Source: Gerris lacustris
Lineage: Eukaryota > Arthropoda > Insecta > Hemiptera > Gerridae
Assembly (NCBI GenBank): GCA_951217055.1
Contig: OX578277.1
Location: 13,570,411-13,634,410 of the forward strand
DNA: 64,000 nt
Direction: 5' to 3'
The notes under the pieces: generated by a model
Database searches by the model: none
What the model was told of the DNA's origin: nothing
The model's input: the letters and a program-made list of their open reading frames with translations, nothing else
Shown: positions 35,801 to 46,104 of the stretch, in pieces
Layout of the letters: every line of letters begins with the position of its first letter
How positions within the stretch are numbered: position 1 is the stretch's first letter
Position numbers and translations under genes: made by a program

Positions 35801-38800
35801 ATAATAGAAATGAGGCATTAATTACTTTACACATCTATCTATGTGAGCATTATGGTTGAATATATCAACACCCTAGCATTGAAACTTTGGTTCCAGGTAG
35901 AACAATATCAGGTCATTACAGAATAGAGATGTCAGTAACTTTACACATCATTGGAGTGGAACATTACTCTCCTCTGGGAATCCAACCCAGATTATTAATG
36001 GTGTTTCATGAAAAATGGATCATATCTCTTGGACACACTTAGTCAAACTTTATACATTATTATTAGGATATACCTTAACATCTTGTTTATTAGCGTAGAC
36101 AAGAACACCAGCTCTAGATAGATCTTCATGTCTCAGCATCCTGTACAATTCTTCTTTCGTTACCGACAAACGCTCACGATCTGTCGAATCGATCACCAAT
36201 ATCACAAACTGCAAAACAACAATCAAAATATTACAAATAAAAACAGCCAACTGAGACATATAAAACCCACATATCGCCGACTGGAACTCTTACTACAGAA
36301 AAGACAGACATGAAAAAACTGTGCAATGCAGGTTAAGAGTAGGACATAGAAGACTTACTCACAGTTATCTATTTACTAGAGATCGAGACAGACCTAGGTG
36401 TAGACTATGTAATGACTTTCTGCTCATCTACTAACAGACTATCCACAGCTAGAACAACTAAGACAAACATACAACTTACCTGACACTTTACCTGACTTGC
36501 TAGGAAACAATTCGACTGTTATTTTCAAACTTACTCTATATTTAACCCTGGAATGCTAATGGTAATTGGATGGCTGGTATTACTAAACCTTTGTCGATTC
36601 GACTAACATATGCAGAAAATAATTTGTTTGGGTTGAAACTACGCTTGTATAAAGAGAAAACTATTAAGAACTTATTATTAAATCTTTTAGTGAGATATAC
36701 AAACATTTGATGACAAATAAGTTAGTAAAAACACCAGAATAATCTGAAATTGAATGAACATTAATGCACCAGGTCCCATACCCCAGGCCACAAGCCCTAG
36801 GCCCTTTGCTAAGTGCTCAAGGCCCCAGATTATCGGCCACTGGGCTCTGACCCAAGGCCAATTGCCCTAGGCCCATTGCCCCTTACCCCAGGCCCATTGT
36901 CCCAGGCTATAGGCTCATTTGACGACCAATTTATTTCCTACATTTATTACTAAACGTTAGTCGAATCGACAAAGTAGTTTTGACTGGAATTTGCAAGAAA
37001 ACGACTTTTACTGCTACACTAGCAGGTGCATTACCAACCAGTGCAAGCACTGCAGAAGGACGGGGTACCCATCACCATCGCATACCAGCTTAAAAGGTTA
37101 AGGTTCAAACTGTGCTCGTCGATTCGACTACCATTAGCATTCCAGGGTTAAAGGACGTTGACTTATTCAATGAAATTGAAATAACTAGATTTTTCTTTTT
37201 TCAACCAAATGTTAACTATCAACTAATTTGTAATTCTATTTCATACAATAATGTGATCATGTCAATACCTATTAACTAATATCTAATGTAAAATATTAAA
37301 GTTTTGTTAAGGGTGTATTTAACCACGTCGTTCAACGCCCGAAAATTTAAATAAAAAAAAAAATAAAATAAAATAAAAAAAAATAAAAATTCAGACCATC
37401 TTAACAGAATACAAACAGATTTTAACAAAATAAAAATTTGTGGATGGAGAGCACAAGCCTTTGATGAAGATGATTGAAGGAAGGTTGTTTTACAGGCCAA
37501 AGCCGACACCAGGCTGTAGTGCCGGATGAGTACTTAAGTTATGATAAGACTATGATATGATACAACTTGAGTAGATATGTAAAAGTTAAGTGTTCATAAA
37601 TAAAATGTTTGACCATTCTCATTTAATTTTAGCATCCCCCAGGATGGTCAGATTTTCATAAGAATGTAATAATAATGGTAGAAGTAAATGGTAATTGAGA
37701 ATGGCAATTATTATGACAAGTGTTTATAAACCCCTTTAACTATATAGAGAGCAACTGAATATCACATGTACCAAAGTCCTCTTACCCCCTTCCTTACAAC
37801 GAGGTAACAGATTGTTAGTAACAACTTGGAGAAAGCCCAGGGATAGCTACCTTATATTTCTGGATTTTCATGAATTAATGCATATTCAATGAAATTAATA
37901 GTACATTACGCGTCGAGTGCGGAAAGTAGCATTTTGCATGCGAGTGTGGAGTTTGCACCCGAGCGACAGCGAGGGTAGTAAAACCACACGAGCAATGCAA
38001 AATGCCATTTTCGCACGAGTTGCCTACAGTACTTTATCTACGATTGTTAGATTTAAAATAAATACAGAAAATATAAACTTGCTGTATGTAAGTTCGTATC
38101 TCTCTCTTGATAAAGATGGCATTAATTCTTGAGTTGTATTTTTTGCCGAATTAATTATTTCTGGAGGAGTATTATTCTCCACATTTTCGTCAAAGTAACT
38201 TGATTCACTCATTGTTTTTAACTAAAAACTCGATATAGACAGTTACTTTAATAAAAGAACAGCAAATTAATTTTGTTAAATGTAAACAAACTCGCTAATC
38301 GTGCGTAAAAGTAAAGCTGAAGAATTCCTCTTCTTTACCGCACACTGTGTGGTAAAGAAGAGGAATTGTTCAGTTCTATGAGACGCGCATGCGCAATGAA
38401 TACAAGTACGTAAATAATCACTTTCTACGCATCTAAACAAAGATATAATGTTTATATTTCTTATCAATCGTAGATAAAAATGTTTACATACCTCTGTGTT
38501 AGTATAATAAGTGGCCCATGCAGCACGTAGACTCTGCTGGCCACCTAGATCCCACATAATGAAGTGTATATTCTTCCAGACTACTTCCTCCACGTTAGAA
38601 CCTATGGTAGGAGAAGTAGTTACAACTTCGTTCATTAGGAACTGGTACAGTATCGTTGTTTTACCAGCATTATCCAAACCTACTATCACTATCTTGTGCT
38701 CTGTAACAAAACAATAAAGATAAGTTAAGTTTTTTTCAAATAAATACTTGAAGTTTATACATAAAAGTGGACAGTTTCTCTTAACATAAAAATCTTATAA

Positions 38801-39394
38801 CTTATAACATATCTTCCTCATTAAGGCAACGTGACGGATTCCAGAGTACAGTGGTGTAGCTAGGGCATTACCCCCCCCCCCCCCCCCCACTAGAACATTT
38901 TGGTGGCCCCTTGCCAACAAAATTGATGAGCAAATAAAAAAAACCTCTTGCGTTTAAATATCTCAAAAATTATTATCAGGATTACCAAGAAATGTGTTAG
39001 GATCTACTTTGTAGGCAATAAATGAGCTTTAATTTGAATAGAATGACTTTTTTGGTAAAGCTAATCTTCTTTTTTTCGAGATATTTACAAAAAAATAGAA
39101 ATTATCTCCCAAGATAGCGTAACATAGCTCGCTTCAGAACTCTTGATACATTATTCATTATCAAGCATCAATAAAAAACAATGACAATCATCAAAACTCT
39201 ACAATTTACTTGTGCAATATTTCCGTTGTTGACTGGAATAATGGTAAACAACCATTAATTAATCACTAAACACATCATCATTGACAAACAAGTCTTTGAG
39301 AGAACACTGAATCAAACAAAAACAATATATTAGTTTAAAGTAAGTTACCCTCGTTGCCGAAAAAGCTCCACAGCTTGGATATGAGCAAACCCAT
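29786..39394 (-). CDS. Arl5: ARL5 small GTPase, complete five-exon gene
   Basis: ADP-ribosylation factor-like 5 is an ARF-family GTPase of the trans-Golgi; in animals it recruits the GARP tether for endosome-to-Golgi traffic (family knowledge). Coding exons on the minus strand: 39349-39394, 38492-38700, 36074-36208, 31853-31953, 29786-29834. All four introns are GT-AG and the lengths sum to 540 bases, that is 179 codons plus stop, the family's usual length. Visible: Gly2 for myristoylation (MGLLISKLW), P loop GLDNAGKTT (23-31), switch I Thr47 in SPTIGS, DLGGQ (66-70), NKQD (125-128), CCALSGEG (157-164) and an amphipathic end [15 protein letters not shown]. Introns 2-4 are filled with transposons. 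No in-frame stop is seen, so it is probably functional. Start and end are the outer CDS limits. Confidence 0.96.
29972..30362 (+). mobile_element. pogo/Tigger MITE in ARL5 intron 4
   Basis: Left end CAGTAGAACCTCGCTTACAC; right end read backwards CAGTAGAACCTCGATAAGAA, followed by TA. The preceding bases are TT, a possible mutated duplication. It is filled with 'aacctc(g/a)ataaca' motifs. Close relatives are 55428-55852 (+) and 41210-41474 (-). Confidence 0.85.
30430..30510. repeat. Short tandem repeat, ~25 bp x 3
   Basis: Three copies of 'gccatat(aa/ca)atgg(g/c)aagctactt' in ARL5 intron 4, resembling the interior of the TTAA element at 22323-22538, which has 'caagctacttg'. Confidence 0.7.
30542..30915 (-). 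mobile_element. Short mariner-type element in ARL5 intron 4
   Basis: Ends CAGGGTG...CACCCTG with TA on both sides (30540-30541, 30916-30917). On the plus strand it holds a decayed N-terminal transposase segment (listed separately), so the orientation label is nominal. Confidence 0.7.
30700..30895 (+). pseudogene. mariner transposase N-terminal relic
   Basis: Across frames one reads MAFAL, then [13 protein letters not shown] and [12 protein letters not shown], followed by GCVKAKK-like sequence. This is the pattern of the paired-type helix-turn-helix start of arthropod mariner transposases (FCxLEfakt.S....R...IRRWYxQFkxtG.l.K.K). It has stops and frame shifts and no catalytic domain. Confidence 0.6.
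31853..31953 (-). CDS. Arl5: ARL5 exon 4
   Basis: Acceptor TTTTTTTCAG, 33 codons ([12 protein letters not shown] ... CCALSGE) plus two bases, donor GG|GTATGT. It carries the guanine-binding CCALSGE motif. Confidence 0.95.
32206..32813. mobile_element. TIR element in ARL5 intron 3
   Basis: TTTTACCTCCAG near 32206 and its inverse CTGGAGGTAAAA ending at 32813, with GGGGAGAAAAA/TTTTTCTCCC continuing the arms. The interior has further short palindromes. Superfamily not recognised. Confidence 0.5.
32954..33535 (+). mobile_element. Crypton-like non-autonomous element, copy B
   Basis: The same ends as copies A and C (ATTTTTATCTACGATTGATA ... GTAATGTACTATTAAT). Its inner ORF-like stretch (33238-33358) reads [19 protein letters not shown], then [16 protein letters not shown]. 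It directly abuts a Tigger transposase relic, so it probably inserted into that element. Confidence 0.85.
33238..33358 (+). pseudogene. Crypton-like tyrosine recombinase N-terminal fragment
   Basis: About 45 codons: [19 protein letters not shown] then [16 protein letters not shown]. The (S)xERYExTYxKFxxW pattern is typical of the SAM-like N-terminus of insect Crypton/tyrosine-recombinase proteins (recalled, not searched). The frame ends soon after; no catalytic R-H-R-Y part is present in any of the three copies. Confidence 0.6.
33536..34020 (-). pseudogene. Tigger transposase DDE-domain C-terminal relic
   Basis: On the minus strand [17 protein letters not shown] (about 33905-33955) matches the pogo/Tigger 'xxLLFxDNCSAH' catalytic motif, and further on [20 protein letters not shown] matches the conserved 'xAWxxVTpxTIrNCFxkaGF'. 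Frame shifts and stops separate the blocks. The N-terminal DNA-binding half is missing. Copy B of the Crypton-like element cuts off the 3' side. Confidence 0.75.
34286..35534. mobile_element. hAT-type element with 8-bp TSD, second copy
   Basis: Ends TAGGGATGGAAGG...CCATCCTTA, flanked by exact copies of CAATGAAT (34278-34285, 35535-35542). It has the same family and opposite orientation to 15525-16537, and is 236 bp longer. 'cgttcc/ggaacg' repeats fill both halves. It lies in ARL5 intron 3. Confidence 0.9.
35600..36030. repeat. Degenerate ~90-120-bp tandem repeats
   Basis: 'ctttacacatctatctatgtgagcatta' type blocks recur near 35695, 35820 and 35940 with 'gtcataatag/gtcattacag' blocks between. 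Old and diverged; immediately downstream of ARL5 exon 3 within intron 3. Confidence 0.5.
36074..36208 (-). CDS. Arl5: ARL5 exon 3
   Basis: Acceptor TTTTGCAG, 45 complete codons [14 protein letters not shown] ... ANKQDVK, donor AAG|GTATAT. It carries the NKQD guanine-specificity motif. Phase 0 at both ends. Confidence 0.96.
36546..37147. mobile_element. piggyBac-like TTAA element with GC-rich core
   Basis: TTAA at 36542-36545 and 37148-37151; ends CCCTGGAATGCTAATGGTA and the exact inverse at the right. Subterminal 'gtcgattcgacta' motifs occur at both ends. The centre (36770-36930) is a degenerate minisatellite of 'ggcccattgcccc'. Relative: 50262-50927, opposite orientation. It lies in ARL5 intron 2. 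Confidence 0.88.
37894..38481 (-). mobile_element. Crypton-like non-autonomous element, copy C
   Basis: Full length, inverted relative to A and B. On the minus strand its ORF begins [20 protein letters not shown] (38212 downward) and continues to [14 protein letters not shown], the best preserved of the three. Its edge is 10 bases from the last base of ARL5 exon 2 on the intron side. Confidence 0.88.
38492..38700 (-). CDS. Arl5: ARL5 exon 2
   Basis: Acceptor TTTTGTTACAG, two bases completing Glu16, then 69 codons from [15 protein letters not shown] to YYTNTE, donor GAG|GTATGT. It carries P loop, switch I and the DLGGQ switch II motif. Confidence 0.97.
38871..38889. repeat. Poly(C) tract
   Basis: A run of about 19 C, preceded by 'gtagctagggcatta'. 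In ARL5 intron 1 close to exon 2. Such tracts are error-prone in assemblies. Confidence 0.9.
39349..39394 (-). CDS. Arl5: ARL5 exon 1 (start codon)
   Basis: ATG at 39394-39392 in context CACCATGG; 15 codons [15 protein letters not shown] plus one base; donor GAGG|GTAACT. Gly2 is the expected myristoylation site. Upstream non-coding exons were not identified. Confidence 0.93.
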
Positions 39395-39844
39395 GGTGAA
39401 GGAGTTCTTACGCCTGGTACTACCATTGGCAGCTCACTATAGCAATCAAACATTATATAGCAATCAATTATTAACAGATTTATCGATTATAAAACTTAAT
39501 GTGTAACAATTATCTGTTTAATTTAGTCAAAATACTACATCTGGTAAATGGTGGTAAGTAAATATATTTATCTCTAGTTAATCAAGATCTTTCTGAAGAG
39601 ACCTCCTCGCAGTTTTTGTAAATCCTGATTAAATTTTCATGGAGTTGTTCATGATGGCAGTCATATGCAACTGACTAGTCAGGTTGGTTTAACTTTTTAT
39701 ATGTAAGTCTATGGATGTAACCAAAGGCACCAAAAGCAGTTAGGGGGGACTTGACTCCAGATTAACTGACCTCCAGTATAGACAGTATTTACTGAGTATG
39801 ATCCAATAACATCATCTGATGTTTTGGAGTCTTCAGGTGTGTAA
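39395..39844. other. Region upstream of ARL5
   Basis: Should include the ARL5 5' UTR and promoter (minus strand). No TATA box or other specific element could be assigned. Confidence 0.35.
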
Positions 39845-40086
39845 GGCGGCTTTCACACCGAAGTAGCAATTCGCAGGATGCATGCGTCCTGGTGGTAAGA
39901 TGCATGCCACTTAAACACCGGACTGTATAACTGAACGAGAGCTTACACACCGAGGATACAAGTGCGACGTGCATCCTCGGTGTGTAAGCTCTCGTTCAGT
40001 TATACAGTCCGGTGTTTAAGTGGCATGCATCTTGCCACCAGGACGCATGCATCCTGCGACTTGCTACTTCATGTGTGAAAGCCGCC
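39845..40086. mobile_element. PIF/Harbinger-like foldback MITE, 242 bp
   Basis: Almost perfect palindrome: GGCGGCTTTCACACCGAAGT at the left is inverted at the right end, with arms of ~115 bp. TAA on both sides (39842-39844, 40087-40089) fits the 3-bp TWA duplication of PIF/Harbinger; the family assignment is inference. High arm identity suggests recent activity. Confidence 0.8.
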
Positions 40087-40089
40087 TAA

Positions 40090-41209
40090 AGATTACCTGT
40101 TGTGTTGTTCCCAACAGGTATTATGTCCTCTAAAATCTTTTTTGGTTTTGATAAGTGGCTTCCAGGCATTGGACAGCTTGTAACTATTCATTACATACAG
40201 ACATTCAGTACTCATAAAGAAGCATACAGGGTCAATTGGTTGATGTTTGGGGGTAGTGTGATGTAGTGGCACCATCTATTTTGAATAAGTGTACCGATCA
40301 AATGCTTTTTGATAAGATAATTACAATATGTGGATTGTAAATTCGTCATTATTATAAATATATATTGTTTTAGTTAACGATATAATTATAAAGAATTTAC
40401 TGTATCTACTGAAAGATATAAAAATAGTTGTATATTTAATCAAAAGAAATCAATAAGAAGAATTGAAAGGTAAATTTATATTAAGTAGGAACCTTATTAA
40501 AGTCTTGTTTTACCTTTATAATGAAAGAAAAATATAAGCAATTCAATACACACAAGGTAGCAATAAAGTAAAATCGGAACCTGATTTAAATCATAACTAA
40601 AAAAAAAAGTTTTAATATAATTTGTAAACCTGACGAATCTGTAAACACATCTACATGACTTATGTGTAAACAATTAAATAATAATTTAATCAACCATGTT
40701 AAGTGTAAAAATTAATTAATTATTATAATAATCTGACATAACGGACTGTGGAGGGCTTAGGCCTGCCAAAGGGGTTAGGTCTGCCAAAGGGATTAGATCT
40801 GCCAAAGGGGCTTATACAACTACAGCAGAATAACCAAATTACTAGTTAAACTAAATTTATCTTGTAACGAGCAAATAAAAAAAGAGAAATACATTAAAAA
40901 CATTACCGTACACCACACAGCAATACATAGACTCACAGATCTCTTTACAATCAGTGGTATAAAGAGACCTTTTTAATATTATATACCAGGTCAGAAAGGT
41001 AGGTGAAATGGGTGTTGAATGAAAAGTCACCTCCAGTTGAGTTTTTTAAACATTTTTAAAGTTCTAGCTGAGCTTCTAAAGTATAAATGTAATGAATGAT
41101 ACACAGGGTGAGGGTATCCCTCAATCAGTTGTATTAACTAGATAGATGCTACTTCACATAACCAGAGATTATTACTTCTATACACAGGAAAGATGATAAT
41201 CCCTAGTCT
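40090..41209. other. Intergenic, no gene seen
   Basis: AT-rich; includes a 3-copy ~19-bp repeat 'tctgccaaaggggttagg' at 40749-40812. No coding content recognised. Confidence 0.4.
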
Positions 41210-41474
41210 TAAGTCTAGACTTGTTCTAGGTCGACCCATTCCTGTATAGAGTCGCGTTATAGAGGTTGACTTACAAAACGACTTGTTATAGAGGTTCTGA
41301 GTTACGTTGTGAATTGGAAAAAATCCGTGTTATTGAGATTGTTTGGATAATAAAAGTCGCGTTATAGAGATTAATAAAACATTATGTGTTATGGCAATCT
41401 CAAGGGGATTTGAAAATTGCACTTGTAATTGAGGTTGTCGTGTTATTGAGGGTCGTGTAAGGGAGGTTCTACTG
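41210..41474 (-). mobile_element. Truncated pogo/Tigger MITE
   Basis: On the minus strand it begins CAGTAGAACCTCCCTTACAC next to TA (41475-41476) and follows 55428-55852 up to 'aacaagtctagactt', where it stops. About the last third of the element is missing. A second TIR-like 'gaggttctactgta' lies at 41775-41788. Confidence 0.75.
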
Positions 41475-41476
41475 TA

Positions 41477-42157
41477 TAAAGGAAGAGACAATCTTCTTTA
41501 GTTTGAAGAACTGTCAAAGAGCTATAATCTTAACTGTATAAAGAGGTGTAGGTAAATCTGAGAACAGAGAATTTTGAAGTGATAACTACCTACTAAATTC
41601 CCATGATGCTAAAATACAGATATAATCCTGTTATTGGATTTAACAAGCTAGGTGTTTCCATGAGTTGTATTGAATCCGTAGAACTAATCAGTAGATACAA
41701 AAAAACCTTTTTCTAGGTTTTTGGTAAACCTAATAAATAATTTTGTAACCTTCACCTTTTATAACCAGGTTTGTTGAGGTTCTACTGTATATACATAGAA
41801 AAGGATACACAAAAATATATCATGAAAACTTTTGTAAAAAGGAACAATTTAAAACTACATTTAAGAGCTTGTTTTTTGCGTGACAAAAATGTCTTCTGAC
41901 CCCCAGCCCAAAGAGATATCCACGTTAATAAAAATAAACTTAAATTCAATCGGACAACAAGAAACAGGAGGACACTAGGCTGAACATTTACCCTTAATTA
42001 GACTAAAATCATTACAGAGTGATAGCTCGTTAGGTGACGTAAACTTTGCGGTATTGCACCAGTATTGGTAAATTTCAGTTGCAGAACTCATTCAGCTCGA
42101 TGTTAATCAAATATGATCACTTCTAATTGGCCAGGAGATAGCGTGCAAAACAGTGAC
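41477..42157. other. Intergenic, no gene seen
   Basis: Contains a solo pogo-type TIR around 41775-41788; otherwise unremarkable. Confidence 0.35.
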
Positions 42158-42685
42158 TGTCTAACATCAAGCTAGAATTTTTTGTATAACTAAATGTTTT
42201 GGTGCCTTTTAAGAATATGTGGTCGGCTAAGTTCGTCTGCGGGACATAGCTTAGCAATAGGCATTTGAAAAAAACAAACTGGTGGACAACGGCCATGTCC
42301 CGCCTTTTTTGGTGGACAATGAGATTTTCATGATTTTACTTGATCCTGAGTACGAACTTAGTTAGTAGACCAATAATCAAGTTGATGGTAGTTCGTCACT
42401 TAATAGATTAGTTAGTCAAATATTACTGGAAATCAAAGTGTTCCCCTTTCAAGGGTCAAACTACCATCAACTTGATTATTGGTCTACTAAGTTCGTACTC
42501 AGGATCAAGTAAAATCATATTGTCCACAAAAAAGGGTAGAACATGGCCGCTCTCTACCGGTTTGTTTTTTTCAAATGCCTATTGCCGAGGTATGTCCCGC
42601 AGACGAAACTTAGCCGACCATACATTCTTAATAGGCATCAAAACATTTACTTATACACAAAATTCTAGCTTGATGTTAGTCAGAC
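42158..42685. mobile_element. Large foldback element, ~528 bp
   Basis: Left arm 42158-42394 and right arm 42457-42685 are inverted copies ('aacatcaagctagaattt' at the edges, 'ataatcaagttgatggtag' at the centre), with a ~60-bp spacer. A 117-codon open frame through the right arm has no recognisable domain and is considered chance. Confidence 0.8.
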
Positions 42686-44121
42686 ATTTTTGTGCAATCT
42701 ACCTCTTGGACTATAAAAACAGGAGAGATTATATTTCTTTATCTAAACAACTGTTACAAAGTAACATCATCCCTACTATGTATAAAAGTATTAATATCTG
42801 TTGTCTTTACAGTTTATTAGACTAAGGGATATTATCAGTTGAAATGTCCTCTTTTCAGTATTTTTGCCCAATCGGGTTATAATCAACTGACAAACTAAAT
42901 TTTATTCAAAATCAGGGGAAAAAACCATAGAAATCAAAGAGACTAGGTAATTATACTCGTCAAAATGAATCTATAATAAAAATTTTCAAGGCTTGAATTA
43001 CTATAACTTTCGACTTACATTAATTAAATTAAGAACTTTTAGAAGAAAACATATATGACAATGTTAAAAGTATGAAGATAACATACAAAATGATATTATT
43101 CCATGATATAATCACACATAAGAGGATTTCGTAAACATTAAAAAATAATTACATAATTAGTTGTACAAATATAATAATATTAATTTATATAGGTCGAAAT
43201 CTTGTAACCTTCAGATGGTAATAAATTGACCAATTACAAATTAACTTCCAAATCAGAGCAATTGTGCTTTTAAAAGGGCAGAAAATTAGGTTGGTCTACA
43301 TTTTCTCTTTAAGTTAATTGTACCCTCAAAATCATTGTACAAAAAAAAAACGTAATGTTCGTATTAAAAAAACAAGTATTAACTCACCTCTAAAAATGAA
43401 TAAAATATGTATAACCAATGTTTTAAAATATAAAGAATAATTTTTCATACACAAAATTTACAAAATATAATGTTTTTCGACAAAATAAAAAGAAATTTCA
43501 CAAAGAAAAAAACAATTTTTCTCGTTTCACATTTGGCACAAATGTGTAATTTATTTGTTTATTATTAAAAGAAAAAAATCACTTAATTAATCTCGCTATT
43601 AAAATTATTGAAAATACGGAACTAATTTTTTAATTCATTTGTTCGAAACAATTATAAAGGTAACAGATTTTTTTTTTCTCGAAAAGTAAACAAATTGGGT
43701 TTTAATTTTATCTTTCTTGTATAATTATTTTTTCTGTTAATCTCAAAACTAACTAACTAATTGGAACGAATTATCAGATAAAATATCAATTGCTATAATT
43801 AAATTATAAAAGGAGAACGGAAACAAATAAAGGAGAGAAAACGAACGAATACGTAAATAAAATATGGTAAAATAGTTTCTCGTTGAAGCGTTTTCACTTG
43901 ACTTAATAGAAAAACTTCCTATTCCCTTCCCTCAGCAGTGTCGCCAGTTGAGAACAAAATAATTCTAAATAGATAAGAAAAAATATTAATATATATTTTA
44001 ACTAAACAAAGATTTTATTTTACTTCCGAGCTTACTGAAGGTTACAATTTTTTATATCTCCGATTTCAAAAAATCCAAGACAGAAATCCCTTTTAGATGT
44101 CAGGGAACATTTTTGGTGGAA
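42686..44121. other. AT-rich intergenic, no gene seen
   Basis: Long AT-rich stretch, no coding frame with recognisable content. Confidence 0.4.
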
Positions 44122-44331
44122 ATTCGGATTGTACGTGACCCACTTTGAGGTTAGGTGATATAATCCAGCATATTAAATTAAAAAACCTTAATTTTGTGTT
44201 TGTGTACCCTTGAATTTTCAATAGCCGCTCCGCGCCGCTTCGCTCATTTCCTGAAGAAAAACAACCCTCCTGTATATAAACCAGGTAGAGGTCAAACTTG
44301 AAGAAATTTCGAGGTCACGTACAATCCGAAT
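44122..44331. mobile_element. Small TIR element, 210 bp
   Basis: ATTCGGATTGTACGTGACC at 44122-44140 is exactly inverted at 44313-44331. The interior has a GC-rich patch 'gccgctccgcgccgcttcgc'. Family not recognised. Confidence 0.75.
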
Positions 44332-44580
44332 AAGCCCATTTTTGGTTCCGTGTCTGTATGTCGGTAATTTTTGGCGAAACAACATATCTTAAAAACTACA
44401 AGTCCGATAATTAGCAATTAGCGCCCATTGTTGACCCCATAAAAGTTTCTATCGTTTTCGCCCATATGTTTCTCTTCAACATGCACACAAGCATACATTT
44501 ATTTACTCCTAAAGGTGGGTTCACAGCTAGCGTATCTCAATACCAAGCACCATTGTAGAGCATTCGACTCTGGACCTTAA

Positions 44581-44804
44581 GGCTCTACTGCCCTTTGAGG
44601 TTAGAAAAATCATTAAAATGGAAATATTATTGGTTCTAGTTCTAAGCAAGATATCAAAAGAACTCAATGCATTGATATAGGGCTTAAATTGTGCAGAATT
44701 AAAATTGGGAATGAAGCCTGTACTTAGATTTTTGATATCTTGCTTAGTACCAATAACATTTTAATTTTACTGTTTTTTCTAACCTCAAAGGGCGGTAGAG
44801 CCTT
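44581..44804. mobile_element. TTAA-type palindromic MITE, 224 bp
   Basis: TTAA at 44577-44580 and 44805-44808; ends GGCTCTACTGCCCTTTGAGG, inverted at the right with one change. The two halves pair along most of their length. A second copy is cut by the left window edge (1-139). Confidence 0.85.
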
Positions 44805-44942
44805 AAGGTCATGCATTCAAATACTTTTTTAATTATATATATATTTTTTTTTTATATTTGTATTTTTTTCTAATTAACACTATTCTTTTTTATTATATGT
44901 ACTTGTCTGACAGTTGTTTATTTATAATTATTAGACCGAAGT

Positions 44943-45949
44943 TGTAAATTATTAAGTAGTAGTAGTAAGGGCGGGGAGGCCTAGCCTGGCAAACAGACCA
45001 TCTTTGGGTCCTTTTTGCCAACCCCAGACGAATCCACACCCCTCAAACCACCTCCACCTCATCCTCAAACCTTTTAGTTTGGATCATAAAGGAGAGGATA
45101 TCTTGCCACTTAAGAGTTTTAAGTTCCTCCTCCCTAATTCCTCCGTTCCCTAAGATATGAAAGCGTAATCTCCCATATCCTTCACACACTCCCAGGTAAT
45201 GGTAAGCTGTTTCCTCCTCCTCACCACACACTGGACATGTGGGGTCCTCTTCTACTTTTAGTAGTGCCAGATGTCTTCTGAGCCTACAGTGTCCAGTTAG
45301 CACTCCAACCAGATTTCTCAGGTTGGTCCTGCTCAGTCCTAGCAGCCATCTGGTTTTGGACTGCCTGCAGCCCTCTGTGCCTAACCATTCCTTATCTGCT
45401 TCATCCCATACCCACCTCTTAATGGCTGCTTTGACTTGACCTCTCGACCAGTCAACTGCAGGTTCCGGTCCACAGAAAGGAATGGAGGCTCCTATTTTTG
45501 CTACCTCATCTGCTTTCTCATTCACTGGGATCCCTTGGTGTCCAGGGACCCAGAGCAGTGTTACCTCTTTACTCTCTGCCAGCAGCTCTAGTGTCTCCCG
45601 ACACTCCCTCACCAGTGCAGAGGTTGCACTAGGGGCATCGAGAGCATGTAGTGCCGCTTGGCTATCCGAGCATATAGCTATAGATTTAGCTGTTGCCTCC
45701 ACCACCTCAGGCTGCCTTGCCACCTCTAGGATGGCGTAGATCTCCACCTGAAAGACGGTGGTGAGTGTGCCTAACGGGAAACTCTCTTTGGTGCCGGACT
45801 TTTCCAAGAATAGTCCCGCACCCGACATTCCAGCTTCATTCTTTGAGCCATCCGTGTATGCCACCAGAGTCTCCTTATCGAATTTTATCTCTCCTTGTTC
45901 CCATCTGGCTCTTGATGGTATTTCTACCTTATACTGTAAATTATTAAGT
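44943..45949 (-). mobile_element. 5'-truncated LINE with 15-bp TSD
   Basis: Body 44958-45934 on the minus strand; flanked by exact copies of TGTAAATTATTAAGT (44943-44957 and 45935-45949). It ends in a short (TAC)n-type tail. It holds the terminal RNase H part of the ORF and ~85 bp of 3' UTR. 5' truncation with a target-site duplication and a simple-repeat tail is the signature of target-primed reverse transcription. Confidence 0.92.
45043..45934 (-). CDS. LINE ORF2 C-terminus: RNase H and zinc knuckle
   Basis: The frame is open from the truncation point to TGA at 45043-45045 (~296 codons). RNase H shows all four acidic residues: AYTDGSKNEAG, FQVEIYAI, ICSDSQAAL, NEKADEVAK. In retrotransposition this domain removes the RNA template strand. 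Further on, CPVCGEEEETAYHYLGVC is a C-x2-C-x8-H-x4-C knuckle, common at the end of Jockey/R1/Loa-type elements. No native start codon is present because the 5' end is truncated; endonuclease and reverse transcriptase domains are absent. No internal stops, so the insertion is young, but it cannot move by itself. Confidence 0.93.
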
Positions 45950-46104
45950 TGATTATTATTATTTTATAAGAAGAATAGAGAACATGGTGGGGGTCATGTC
46001 GTAATACCAAATATTGTTTTTAGTGTAGAGCCTAAGGATTTTTTTATTTATCAATTTAAACGTTTTTTTTATTTTTTTTCATTCCATAATAATTAATATT
46101 TTAA

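Noticed and set aside
42472..42825. 117-codon ORF
   Set aside because: It runs through the right arm of a foldback element and has no recognisable domain.
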